Source: HGM11368 sp051883455 (lineage in GTDB: Bacteria > Bacillota > Clostridia > Christensenellales > UBA3700). From it: 64,000 bases of DNA. Location of the stretch: NCBI GenBank assembly GCA_051883455.1, contig JBJETT010000009.1, positions 166,664-230,663 on the forward strand, read 5' to 3'. Made by a program: the position numbers and the translations under genes. Positions within the stretch are counted from its first letter, which is position 1. The number at the start of each line of letters is the position of its first letter. Under the pieces are notes generated by a model. That model searched no databases. It was given only the letters and a program-made list of their open reading frames with translations, and was not told the DNA's origin. This document shows, one piece after another, positions 18,172 to 26,589 of this stretch.

Positions 18172-18852
18172 TTAGACACCTGTTATATTAGAAAGTTTTT
18201 TGCGTGGCTTAACTATCGCCGTGCCCGACAAGGTGTTGATACCGAGTTGGTAGAACATATCGAGGTTGTTGTCGTCATTGACGTTGGACACAGCCAACTT
18301 GATATTTTGGGTGTCGGCGATATGTTTGACCATTGCCAATACTCCTTGGTTGCCACTGTTGTAGTATCTATAGTCGAGTAGGAAGTATTGTGCGGGATAT
18401 TTGGTGAGTAGCTCAATAGGCGCGCGGGCTATGCCCTCTATCATTATCTTGGCGCCCTTGCGGAGCAAGTAGTTGAGTGCCATCATTGCGTCCTTCTCGC
18501 CCATCTTCTCCAATTGGTAGATGTCGAAACACATAATGAGGTTGTCTGCTATATAACCGCCCAGCCTCTGAACGTTGCCTTCTTCGAGCAAGCGAGAGGA
18601 TAGCTTGTAGATAAATTGAACGTGAGGGAACTTGACCGCGTCCTTCTGGAATTGACCGAGAGCAATAAAATTAAGTGCTTCAATACGCTTGCTGGATTGC
18701 GCACCCACGGCGTATTGCCACGGATACAACTTGCCCAGCACTTCGTCTTCAAGCACTTGCCATACTTCTACATAGGCAAGAGCGGTCGTGCCTGTGTAAA
18801 ACGGATTATAGAAATATGTTATCGGTTTGATAGCCGATTTCTTAACTGCCAT
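18172..18852 (-). CDS. Degenerate EAL-domain protein
   Basis: The protein has about 226 residues from the ATG at 18852 (MAVKKSAIKP); the in-frame TTG at 18864 lies in the RBS and was rejected. The order of motifs follows the c-di-GMP phosphodiesterase EAL fold: an EVW in place of EAL, a LYPWQYA stretch as in G-x-I-x-P-xx-F, FIYKLSSRLL for the SxNLSxxxL strand, and a C-terminal LGINTLSGTAIVKP that matches LGxxxxQGYxxxKP. The metal-binding positions are lost (ITE, DDFG and AEGVE are replaced by FDI, IEGI and VSNVN), so it should not hydrolyse c-di-GMP. It may be a nucleotide or protein receptor controlling the surface locus. Its leader carries the same motif as the 6597 gene. The call is by eye and moderately sure. 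Confidence 0.55.
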   Translation of the reverse strand: MAVKKSAIKPITYFYNPFYTGTTALAYVEVWQVLEDEVLGKLYPWQYAVGAQSSKRIEALNFIALGQFQKDAVKFPHVQFIYKLSSRLLEEGNVQRLGGYIADNLIMCFDIYQLEKMGEKDAMMALNYLLRKGAKIMIEGIARAPIELLTKYPAQYFLLDYRYYNSGNQGVLAMVKHIADTQNIKLAVSNVNDDNNLDMFYQLGINTLSGTAIVKPRKKLSNITGV

Positions 18853-18853
18853 A

Positions 18854-18879
18854 TTGTCCCCCAATGCAAAAACGACGTC
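18854..18879 (-). promoter_or_regulatory. 5' leader motif: GACGTC + TTGGGGGA over the RBS
   Basis: The minus strand reads GGACGTC (18874-18879), nine bases, then TTGGGGGA (18857-18864) used as the ribosome-binding site. It pairs the same two blocks as the leader at 6597-6620, and both blocks are complementary to the loop of the candidate RNA at 50454-50517. Confidence 0.5.
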
Positions 18880-18900
18880 CTAAATCATTTTTGTATTGTT

Positions 18901-18929
18901 ATTTTAATACAATTTTAATCTTATGTCAA
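18901..18929 (-). promoter_or_regulatory. SigA-type promoter for the EAL-like gene
   Basis: On the minus strand TTGACA (18924-18929), a 17-base spacer and TAAAAT (18901-18906). The predicted leader is about 40 bases long. Confidence 0.7.
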
Positions 18930-19155
18930 TACCCTTTTTTATTTTATGTAATATTTTGCCATATTTTTAACGATTTTCGGAGGTTTTTGGGTGTTTTTAG
19001 CGGTTTTTTAAGTGAGTTTCTCGCTACCGATTTTTGGGGTTTTTGTCGACACGTATCGAGTTTTCGGGGTGCAAAATATCGCCACTCAAAAAATTGTTCA
19101 AATTTTGTTCAAGTCTACGGCGAGCGCGGTATAAGCGTTTAATGGACATTGACGC

Positions 19156-19670
19156 GTTGTCATTCCGCTGTGTACATTTTGGTTGAGATTGCCAAGTTAC
19201 GCTACGCTCCACCGCAATGACATAGGATATTGTTGCAATGACGTTATGTGTTGTGTCATTCCGAGGCTTGCGTGCAAGCCGTGGGAATCTCTATCCTAGT
19301 CGCTTACCATCACTCCGACTCGATTGCATAGGTTTATGCAATCATCGTTTATCGTTTGGCTCGCTCCCTTTTCTACGACCTATTTGTAAACCTGCGGCAC
19401 ACTCTCACGCCATATCTACTACGCAATACTGTGTCGAGTTTGCGGTAGCGTATCGGTCACATACAACAAGTATGCTCCCTTACACTGTCCTCACTCTCCT
19501 TGTCTTGCTTGCACCTATGGCGTGAGAGGAGTTTTATTTAGGTAGATTTAGTCGCTGCTCAAAGGATATTATAGAACGCAATCCCCCACCCGACTGCCGT
19601 CGGGAGCCCCCTTTACACAAAGGGGCCTTTATGTTGTCATTCCGAGCGTAGCGTGGGAATCTCTATCCGT
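19156..19670. repeat. Composite array of family C, D, A and B repeats
   Basis: In order: reversed family C (19187-19222), forward C (19252-19292), D (19301-19400), an intact A copy (19402-19528), B (19579-19627) and C (19632-19665). The A copy has perfect 12-base arms, CTCTCACGCCAT and ATGGCGTGAGAG. The gap 18853-19982 holds no gene; the rest is AT-rich sequence with one TCGACACGTATCGA palindrome-like site (19046-19059). Confidence 0.7.
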
Positions 19671-19770
19671 TTGAAGCCTCCTTTGTGCAAAAATGATTTT
19701 CCAATTTTTGGCAAAACCTATTTTGCTATCAAGTAAAACCCTCTCACGCCGTAATATTCTATCCTTTCCC

Positions 19771-19911
19771 AAAGCACTTTTTGGGTGCGTAGATGCGAGT
19801 TAGATGAGGAGAATGCGGCTTTGTGCAGGGAGCATACTCCTTGTATGTGACCAAACAAAACGTAAATTCGACAAAATATAACGACGTATATACGCCCCCA
19901 AAAAGTGCTTT
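19771..19911. repeat. Family A repeat with 21-base locus-specific arms
   Basis: The left arm AAAGCACTTTTTGGGTGCGTA pairs with the right end at 19891-19911 at 20 of 21 positions, and this outer sequence (AAAGCACTTTTT) occurs in no other copy. The element ends eight bases before the -35 box of the lipoprotein gene. Confidence 0.75.
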
Positions 19912-19918
19912 GAAGGTA

Positions 19919-19947
19919 TTGACAAAGAAAAAAAACAATATTATAAT
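19919..19947 (+). promoter_or_regulatory. Consensus promoter for the 19983 lipoprotein
   Basis: TTGACA (19919-19924), a 17-base A-rich spacer and TATAAT (19942-19947), followed by a strong RBS TAGGAGG at 19971-19977. All elements match the consensus, which predicts high expression. Confidence 0.85.
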
Positions 19948-19982
19948 AAGGATACTAATACAAATAACTTTAGGAGGTTATT

Positions 19983-21836
19983 ATGATGAAAAAATCAAAA
20001 TGGTTGTCAATCATCGCGATCGTTCTCGTCGTGGCTTGCATGGCTACTTTGTTTGTCGGCTGTAAAGACAAAGACACTGACAAAGACAAAGACCAAAAAC
20101 CAGATGATACCAACGTTGTAGACGTAAACGACGTGTTTGACAAGGTTATTACCGGATATGCTAAGGCTGTAGGCGAAGATTCCGCTTTCTCCGCGTTCAA
20201 CTTTGCTACTAAGCTCAACGTGTCCGCACAAGAAGAGGGCAAAGCCGCTAAAAACTACACTGTAGAATTTAAGCTCGGTCTTGACCTCGTTAAGTCTCTT
20301 GCAGAAGGCAAAGGCGACAACGGTCTTGTAATTGATATCAAAGAAGGCAACAACCAAGCTTTCTACTTCAACTACAAGAACAACTATGGCACTGGATACG
20401 AGGCTTACAACAGTCTTGCTTTTATGCAAGTTGGCGACAAGAAGTTCAACATCAAGGCTATCGACGTTGCTCAAACCGTAAAAGAGCAATTTGAGAAGGC
20501 TAACATCAAAATCAATCCAGACCCAAGCGGAACCAACCCTGAGACCGGTGAAGACATCTACGATTGCAACCCTATCCTCGACGATGAGATTGCTGCCGTA
20601 GCTGAGCAAATCGGTGGTTACATCAAGATGGCTGCACTCGCTGCTTCCAACCCTACTTTGACCGATACCGCTTGCTCTTTTGAAATCAACCTCGGTACCC
20701 TTCTCGACCCAACCGACCCAGACGGTGTAGGCGCTATCGTTGAAGGTTTCGCACCTACAGCTGCTCCTTACCTCGCTGCTCTTGGTATCGACCTCGACCT
20801 CGGCGAACTCGCTGACATTCTCCCTGCTCTCGCAATCAAGTTTAACTTTGATTTCGACAACACCGGAAAGGTTACGCGCGCTGATGCAGAAATCGTTATC
20901 CCTGCTAAGAACGTGGTTGTTAAGAATACCAGCGGTGGCAAGTTGCTCGATATCACCATCCCTAACAAGCTCACTGCAAAAGTTGAAGTTGCAAACTTCG
21001 TTGTCAACGGCGCTAACTTCTCTTTGCCAAACAGCAAATTCTACGATGGTAAAGCTATCAACGCTATTGACCTCAGCGTAGCTGCTAAGATCAACGTTAA
21101 GAAACCTATCAATATGAGCATCGCAGGCGCTGTAAACCTCAATATCCCTGCACACGAATATACCCTCAAAGCCGACCTGTCTATCGACCCAACCGCTTTG
21201 CTCGGCGTAGACTTCGTTGACGCTCAAGGCAACTTCGCTATCGGCAACTTGCTCGACGCTTTGCTCGGTAGTGCAACCCAAGACCCAGCAATCGGCTTCA
21301 TCGACGCAAGCATGACCTACGTAGAAGAAGGCGTAACGAAGACCTTGCTCTCCGCTAAGCTCGACACCGAAGCAGGCAAAGTTGTTGCAGAACTCGGCGC
21401 AGTTGGTATGGGCTCGCTTAAGTACAACGACATTCCTACGTTTAAGAACTTCATTACCGGCTTGTTGCCAAAGGCTGAAGATCCTGCAACCGCAGCCGCA
21501 GCTACCCCTGATACCAGCGGTCTCGTGCCAGTAGGCAACGCTCTCAAGAACTTGCAAGTTAAGATTGACGCTAACGGCCTCGACGTAACCTTTGCTAAGA
21601 CCAAGTTCAACCTTGGCTACGTAGAAGACGGCGTAACCAAATACGACCCAGCTAAGTTCTACCTCGAAGTAGCTGCAACCGCTAAGGTTACCGCTACCGG
21701 TATTACGATTTCCGCTCAAGTAAACAACGGTGGTTCTATCGTAAACGCTGCTGACTTGTTCGATATCGACGTAGCAGTAGAGATCAATTTCGCTGACTTC
21801 AAGTTTGGCGAAGCTCAAGCTCCTACCTTTGAATAA
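19983..21836 (+). CDS. Large lipoprotein of unknown function
   Basis: This 617-residue protein has a type II signal peptide (MMKKSKWLSIIAIVLVVACM) and a lipobox around LFVGC, followed by a charged linker of Lys/Asp repeats. The rest is a regular succession of beta-strand-like segments (NLGTLLDPTDP, VEVANFVVNGANFSLP, LDVTFAKTKF) with hydrophobic heptads, resembling large lipid- or matrix-binding lipoproteins, but I recognise no family. Codon use is strongly biased to a few codons and the promoter and RBS are near-perfect, both signs of an abundant protein. It is a single-gene unit with its own terminator. The long open frame on the opposite strand is a by-product of this codon bias. Confidence 0.75.
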   Translation: MMKKSKWLSIIAIVLVVACMATLFVGCKDKDTDKDKDQKPDDTNVVDVNDVFDKVITGYAKAVGEDSAFSAFNFATKLNVSAQEEGKAAKNYTVEFKLGLDLVKSLAEGKGDNGLVIDIKEGNNQAFYFNYKNNYGTGYEAYNSLAFMQVGDKKFNIKAIDVAQTVKEQFEKANIKINPDPSGTNPETGEDIYDCNPILDDEIAAVAEQIGGYIKMAALAASNPTLTDTACSFEINLGTLLDPTDPDGVGAIVEGFAPTAAPYLAALGIDLDLGELADILPALAIKFNFDFDNTGKVTRADAEIVIPAKNVVVKNTSGGKLLDITIPNKLTAKVEVANFVVNGANFSLPNSKFYDGKAINAIDLSVAAKINVKKPINMSIAGAVNLNIPAHEYTLKADLSIDPTALLGVDFVDAQGNFAIGNLLDALLGSATQDPAIGFIDASMTYVEEGVTKTLLSAKLDTEAGKVVAELGAVGMGSLKYNDIPTFKNFITGLLPKAEDPATAAAATPDTSGLVPVGNALKNLQVKIDANGLDVTFAKTKFNLGYVEDGVTKYDPAKFYLEVAATAKVTATGITISAQVNNGGSIVNAADLFDIDVAVEINFADFKFGEAQAPTFE

Positions 21837-21865
21837 TCGAGCTAATCAATCTTTAGATTGACATT

Positions 21866-21897
21866 GATACCCTGGCTTATGTCAGGGTATCTTTTTT
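21866..21897 (+). terminator. Intrinsic terminator of the lipoprotein gene
   Basis: Stem GATACCCTG / CAGGGTATC with an 8-base loop, followed by TTTTTT. Confidence 0.9.
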
Positions 21898-21900
21898 GAC

Positions 21901-22135
21901 TTTTTGACGGCATAGGTGCGAGTAAGACAAGGAAAAAGGCAGCTTTATCGAAGCGAGCGTACTTATCTCAATCCGTAATAAGTAACTAAGTAGTAATTCT
22001 CTCGTGGTGGAGATGCGAGCAAGACAAGGAGTACGCGGATTTTGTGCAGGGAGCATACTCCTTGTATGTGACCAAACAAAAACGTAAGTTACGACACAGT
22101 ATTGCGACGTATATCCGCCGCGAGAGCCGTCAAAA
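21901..22135. repeat. Nested family A repeats
   Basis: An outer truncated copy starts TTTGACGGCATAGG (21901) and its matching end CCGTCAAAA lies at 22127-22135. Inside it sits a complete second copy with its own arms, CTCTCGTGGTGG (21999) and CCGCCGCGAGAG (ending 22126). These occupy the gap between the lipoprotein terminator and the gene at 22155. Confidence 0.7.
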
Positions 22136-22154
22136 TTTGCACATAATATACGTG

Positions 22155-22781
22155 ATGACTAAAACCCAATCACGCTACGCTCCCAAAGTTAAATTTTTTT
22201 ATCTATGCTTCCTTGCAATTTTCGTGGCTTTTTTGGGTTGGATTGTCGAGAATACATTTCGTGCTTTTTGCAACCGTACTATTGACAGTAGGTTTCATTT
22301 GTTGCCCTTTTTGTCGCCTTACGGACTGATAGTTTTCGCCTATTATCTATTGCTATCCGACCCCGACGACCTTGCCGTATTCGGTAGGCATATCTTTAGG
22401 CAAAAGACCACTGCAACTATTATTGCGTCCAATATTATCGCTTGGGTGGGTATGTGCGTGACGGTGTTTTTGGGAGAGCTTGCGGTTGGCAACTTCTGGT
22501 ATTACGTTACGGGCGTGGAATTGTGGCACTATTGCAACGGCATTTGCGTTACGCAATTTACGGGGGTGTGTCAATCGCTCGGCTACGGAAGCGCCGCCTA
22601 TGCTCTTTTCCGTTTCGGCTACCACCCTGCCGTCAAATGGGTGCAAGCAAAAGTACCTTACAACGTTGCAAAAATCATATCCCTCGTATTGGGCAGTTTG
22701 ATAGTCGCCGACACGGCTTTGATGTGCGTGATGATTGCAATCAACGGCAGCGCGCCTATGTGGTGGAGCTTTAGTTTCTAA
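22155..22781 (+). CDS. CmpB-type (putative ABC-transporter IV) integral membrane protein
   Basis: I place the start at the ATG at 22155 (MTKTQSRYAPK), since the upstream in-frame sequence is family A repeat DNA. The 208-residue product has about five membrane helices. The stretch FLGWIVENTFRAF...RFHLLPFLSPYG matches the GWxxE...RGFLxGPxxPIYG signature of the PF06541 family of small membrane proteins of unknown role, often named ABC-transporter permease type IV without experimental proof. There is no associated ATPase gene here. No clear RBS is present. It stands alone between a repeat cluster and the nagA promoter. Confidence 0.65.
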   Translation: MTKTQSRYAPKVKFFYLCFLAIFVAFLGWIVENTFRAFCNRTIDSRFHLLPFLSPYGLIVFAYYLLLSDPDDLAVFGRHIFRQKTTATIIASNIIAWVGMCVTVFLGELAVGNFWYYVTGVELWHYCNGICVTQFTGVCQSLGYGSAAYALFRFGYHPAVKWVQAKVPYNVAKIISLVLGSLIVADTALMCVMIAINGSAPMWWSFSF

Positions 22782-22850
22782 ATCGTTGCAACGATCGCAA
22801 TTTTAGCAATATAATTTTACCGAGCTACTTTTCTCTTTTTGGCTACCCTC

Positions 22851-22879
22851 TTGACACCTAACCACTAAAATCTTATAAT
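22851..22879 (+). promoter_or_regulatory. Consensus promoter for nagA
   Basis: TTGACA (22851-22856), 17-base spacer, TATAAT (22874-22879); RBS AAGAGGT at 22891. Confidence 0.85.
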
Positions 22880-22904
22880 AATCTTGATATAAGAGGTATA
22901 ATAT

Positions 22905-24074
22905 ATGATTACTATTACTAATGTAATTCCTTTGGTGGAAGGCAAATTCTTGAGCAAATGCAACGTCAGCTTCGACGAGGGTAAAATCGTCGCTGTGGGC
23001 GAGCAAACCTTGGGGCAAATCGTAGACGGCAAGGGCGCCTACTGCGTTGCGGGATACATAGATATTCACACCCACGGCGGTTGGGGCAAAGACTGTATGG
23101 AAGATACCTTCGAGGCTATCGACACTATAGCTCGCTACCACCTATATACCGGCACGACGGCGTTTTGCCCTACCACGATGACGGCTAGCATGCCCGATAT
23201 CGACAAGGCTATCGACAATATCAGACAATATCAAGCGCAAGGCTCCAAGGGCGCCAAAATAATAGGCGTACACATGGAAGGTCCATACCTTGCCGCCAAG
23301 AGCGCGGGCGCTCACCCACCTTATCTGCTCGTTGCTCCTACCGAGGACAACGCCGAGGTGGTGTGGAAAAATCTCGATATGGTGTCGAGAATTACCCTTG
23401 CTCCCGACCTCAAAGATAGCGACGTCTTTACCGCTCACGCTACCGCCAAGGGCGTGCAAATTTCTCTAGGTCACGACGACAGCATTGACGACGAGATTTT
23501 GGCGTGCGTGGATGCCGGGGCTTCTACCGTCACCCACCTATACAACTGCACCAGCCGTCCTAGCCGTAGACAAAATCCAAAGAAGCACCTCGGTTTGACG
23601 GAAATGGGACTCATTGACGATAGGCTGGTCTGCGAAGTCATCGCCGACAATCGTCACGTGCCCAACGCGCTATTTAAGATGATATTCAAGCTCAAAGGCA
23701 AAGACAATATTTGCCTCGTGTCCGACTCGCTCAGCGTTGCCGGAATGGCGGCGGGCGACTATTATATCGGTAGCGGAGAGTCCAAACAAGCCATTAGAAT
23801 AGAGGACGGAGTGGCTGTTTTGCCTACTCACAACACCTACGCAGGCTCGGTAACTGCCGTAGGCAAAATGGTGCAAAACCTCGTGGGCGCGGGCATCGAC
23901 CCTCAAAACGCACTCGATATGGCTACTCGAGTGCCTGCCAGGGTTATGGGACTGACTGACCGTGGCGATTTGCAAGTCGGTATGCTTGCAGACTTCAACT
24001 TGTTGGACAAAAACTTTGATATTTTGGCAACCTATTTGGACGGAAAAGCCGTCGATAGAGAAAGCCTAAAATAA
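22905..24074 (+). CDS. nagA: N-acetylglucosamine-6-phosphate deacetylase
   Basis: This 389-residue amidohydrolase removes acetate from GlcNAc-6-phosphate, yielding glucosamine-6-phosphate for glycolysis or cell-wall synthesis. Family motifs in order are the metal site GYIDIHTHGGWG (residues about 49-60), HMEGPYLA (about 124-131), LGHDDS, THLYNCTS (about 208-215) and the catalytic Asp in LVSDSLSVAGM (about 266-276). Length is normal for NagA. It is the first gene after a consensus promoter and is followed nine bases later by an alpha/beta hydrolase gene, ending at a shared terminator. The nearby GH20 hexosaminidase (28694) suggests a chitin, peptidoglycan or host-glycan salvage route. No nagB is present in the window. 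Confidence 0.93.
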   Translation: MITITNVIPLVEGKFLSKCNVSFDEGKIVAVGEQTLGQIVDGKGAYCVAGYIDIHTHGGWGKDCMEDTFEAIDTIARYHLYTGTTAFCPTTMTASMPDIDKAIDNIRQYQAQGSKGAKIIGVHMEGPYLAAKSAGAHPPYLLVAPTEDNAEVVWKNLDMVSRITLAPDLKDSDVFTAHATAKGVQISLGHDDSIDDEILACVDAGASTVTHLYNCTSRPSRRQNPKKHLGLTEMGLIDDRLVCEVIADNRHVPNALFKMIFKLKGKDNICLVSDSLSVAGMAAGDYYIGSGESKQAIRIEDGVAVLPTHNTYAGSVTAVGKMVQNLVGAGIDPQNALDMATRVPARVMGLTDRGDLQVGMLADFNLLDKNFDILATYLDGKAVDRESLK

Positions 24075-24083
24075 GGAGATATT

Positions 24084-25013
24084 ATGAGCGCAATCATTCC
24101 AAAAATCGCTTTTGACTTTGACGATTGGTTCAAAGATTGGAACACCAACGGCTACAAGCCTCAACAAAATATTGTAGTAAAAAACGATATCGCTTACGAT
24201 GAGTGCGAGGCTTGCACACTCGACTTGTTTATTCCGCCGAAAGCCGAGGGCGAAAAGTACCTCACCCTCATCAATATCCACGGCGGTGGTTGGATTACGG
24301 GCGACAAGTACAAGCGTAGAGGACTCGGCTTGCTGTACGCCGATATGGGCTTGCTAGTGGTCAATATCAACTACGGACTGTGCCCAAAATACAAGTATCA
24401 CGAGTCGGTGCAACACTGCTTCAAGGCACTCAAGTGGGTGTACGACCACGCGGACGACTACGATATCGACGTCGACAAAATTTTCGTGACGGGCGACAGC
24501 GCGGGCGGACAGCTGGCTTGTCTACTTATGGCTACCCAAAACAACGCCGAATTTAGACAAAAACTCGGCGTTGCCGACTCTCCTGCCCGTATCAAGAGCG
24601 GCGTATTGGCGTGCGGGGCTTACGACACCGACGCTATGCTCAAAAACCCTATGGCAAAGGGTATCATCAAGGATATGACGGGCGTGACCCCAAAGAATAT
24701 CGAAGATTATCCGTACTATTTTGCAATGCGCACCATCGACCTGGTGGACAAGGACTTCCCCGACGACGTGATTATCACGTATGGCGGTTACGATGCCTTC
24801 GTCGGCGGTTACGAAGTGCCTCTCGCGCACAAGCTCGACGACCTTGGCAAAAGATACTTCGTACATAGAGGCGCATTCCCGGGAGACCACTGCTACCACC
24901 TTTACTATAGGCGCAAGACGAGCAAGCAATTCTACGATTTGCAACGAGATTACTTTGACCAAATGCGCAAGGCTGGCAAGATAGAAAAACTCGACGCTTG
25001 CACCAAACGATAA
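24084..25013 (+). CDS. Alpha/beta hydrolase, hormone-sensitive-lipase-like esterase
   Basis: This 309-residue protein has the oxyanion-hole motif NIHGGGWITG (residues about 63-72), the nucleophile motif VTGDSAGGQ (about 135-143) with Ser, and a late His in FPGDHCYHLYY completing the triad. These mark the HSL/carboxylesterase (PF07859-like) family acting on short acyl esters, possibly acetylated sugars given the nagA neighbour. RBS AGGAGA lies before the ATG, within the intergenic spacer of nine bases. No signal peptide is present, so it is cytoplasmic. The exact substrate cannot be told. Confidence 0.85.
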   Translation: MSAIIPKIAFDFDDWFKDWNTNGYKPQQNIVVKNDIAYDECEACTLDLFIPPKAEGEKYLTLINIHGGGWITGDKYKRRGLGLLYADMGLLVVNINYGLCPKYKYHESVQHCFKALKWVYDHADDYDIDVDKIFVTGDSAGGQLACLLMATQNNAEFRQKLGVADSPARIKSGVLACGAYDTDAMLKNPMAKGIIKDMTGVTPKNIEDYPYYFAMRTIDLVDKDFPDDVIITYGGYDAFVGGYEVPLAHKLDDLGKRYFVHRGAFPGDHCYHLYYRRKTSKQFYDLQRDYFDQMRKAGKIEKLDACTKR

Positions 25014-25027
25014 CTCATATCACTACT

Positions 25028-25053
25028 ACGGCAACTTGGGTTGCCGTTTTTTT
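25028..25053 (+). terminator. Terminator of the nagA-esterase unit
   Basis: Stem ACGGCAAC / GTTGCCGT with a TTGG loop, followed by a run of seven T. Confidence 0.9.
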
Positions 25054-25089
25054 GTATATTTTCGCCGTCCTTGTGCAAAAATCTCGTAT

Positions 25090-26589
25090 ATGTACGTAGA
25101 TTGCAAAGAGTGGACCAAATCTATCTCCGCCGCCTTTGGCAAAGATAGCGATATGATAACTCTCCAATGCACGGTTGCGGGCAAAGACGCCACCGTGACG
25201 TTTTTGGACGGCTTTGTAGACAAGGAAACCTTCGAAAACAATATCCTAAAACCCGTCAAAAATCTAACCTCTCTCGACTATCCTTACCTCGACACCATTA
25301 GACAAGCCACCTTGCACACCACACCCATTGAGGTGCTGACCGACATACAAACATGTATCTCCAAGCTGGCAAGCGGAGAAATTTTGCTGATAATTGACGG
25401 CGCCGAGGGCGTGCTGATGTTTTCCGAAAAGGACTACAAGAGTAGAGCCATTGCCGAACCACCCGTGTCCAGCGTGCTCAGAGGTCCCCGCGAGGGCTTC
25501 GTCGAAGATATCAAGACCAACGTCACTATGCTCCGCCGTAGGCTTGCCACGCCTAATTTGCGCCTTGTCAACTTGCAAGTCGGCAAATACTCGGGCACTA
25601 AAATATGCGTAGCGTATATCCGAGGCGTAGTCGAACCCGACTTGGTACAAAAGGTCTTGGACAAAATCAACGCAATCGACATAGACGGCATAATCGAATC
25701 GTCTTACGTGGCAAGATTTTTGGAGTCCAATCCCACCTCTCTATTCCACCAGGTGGGCGACACCGAAAAGCCTGACATTCTCACTGCCAAAATGCTCGAG
25801 GGTAGAATTGCCGTATTCGTCGACGGCTCACCCGCCGTACTGACTTTACCCTACGTGCTATACGAGAGCTTCCAAGCCAGCGAGGACTATTACGTCAAGA
25901 GCTATCGCGCCACCCTCATTAGGTGGGCAAGGCTCTTTGCAATGCTGTGCGCCGTCATCTTGCCCGCGCTGCACGTCGCGCTTGCGCAATTTCAGTACCA
26001 GACAATACCCTTCAAGCTTCTCCTGCCCCTAGCTACGTCAAGTTATTCCTTGCCACTAACCCCCGCACTCGAAATGCTCTTCGTGCTGTTGGTATTCGAA
26101 GTGCTAAGTGAAACGAGTATCCGTATGCCCAAGCACATGGGCATGGCGCTATCGGTGGTGGGCGCAATAGTTTTGGGTCAAACGGCAGTGACTGCCGGCA
26201 TACTATCCACTCAAACCGTATTCGTAATAGCCGTGTCGACGATAGGCGTGTATTGCGTGCCCGACGAGAGCAATAGTGCTAGCGTGCTGAGGATAATCTT
26301 CGTTGCGCTTGCTGGCGTGCTTGGCTTGCTCGGCATAGTGCTCGCAACGATAGCGCTATTTGTCTATTTGTCATCAATGGATAGCTTTGGTACGGCGTAT
26401 CTCTCGCCCTTTGCGCCCCTCGTCACCCACGACCTTCAAGACGGCTTTGTCAAAGCAGAAGTGGTGCAAATCAAAACCAGACCTTACACCATTCCTACCT
26501 CTAATCGCGTGCGAATGAAGATTAAAAATACCGAAAAAGTCGATACAGGTAACCAAAATCAACAGAATGGGGAACACAGCGATGACTGA
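25090..26589 (+). CDS. gerAA: Spore germination protein GerAA family
   Basis: This 499-residue protein starts at the ATG at 25090, because the region upstream in the same frame is the preceding terminator. The soluble N-terminal half has typical GerAA stretches (LLIIDGAEGVLMF, PPVSSVLRGPREGFVEDIKTNVTMLRRR), followed by about five membrane helices and a short Lys-rich C-terminus. GerAA is the scaffold of the nutrient germinant receptor in the inner spore membrane. It overlaps the next gene, gerAB, by eight bases. No clear SigG-type promoter was found upstream. The assignment is firm and implies endospore formation. Confidence 0.92.
   Translation: MYVDCKEWTKSISAAFGKDSDMITLQCTVAGKDATVTFLDGFVDKETFENNILKPVKNLTSLDYPYLDTIRQATLHTTPIEVLTDIQTCISKLASGEILLIIDGAEGVLMFSEKDYKSRAIAEPPVSSVLRGPREGFVEDIKTNVTMLRRRLATPNLRLVNLQVGKYSGTKICVAYIRGVVEPDLVQKVLDKINAIDIDGIIESSYVARFLESNPTSLFHQVGDTEKPDILTAKMLEGRIAVFVDGSPAVLTLPYVLYESFQASEDYYVKSYRATLIRWARLFAMLCAVILPALHVALAQFQYQTIPFKLLLPLATSSYSLPLTPALEMLFVLLVFEVLSETSIRMPKHMGMALSVVGAIVLGQTAVTAGILSTQTVFVIAVSTIGVYCVPDESNSASVLRIIFVALAGVLGLLGIVLATIALFVYLSSMDSFGTAYLSPFAPLVTHDLQDGFVKAEVVQIKTRPYTIPTSNRVRMKIKNTEKVDTGNQNQQNGEHSDD

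Noticed and set aside
20007..21818. 603-codon open frame on the minus strand opposite the lipoprotein
   Set aside because: It is in exact antisense register to a gene with strong promoter, RBS and signal peptide; its product is Val/Cys/Ser-rich without family features. Biased codon use of the real gene explains it.
22044..22154. Upstream start of the CmpB-like gene at 22044
   Set aside because: The extra 37 codons are family A repeat sequence and the membrane family begins later; ATG at 22155 preferred.
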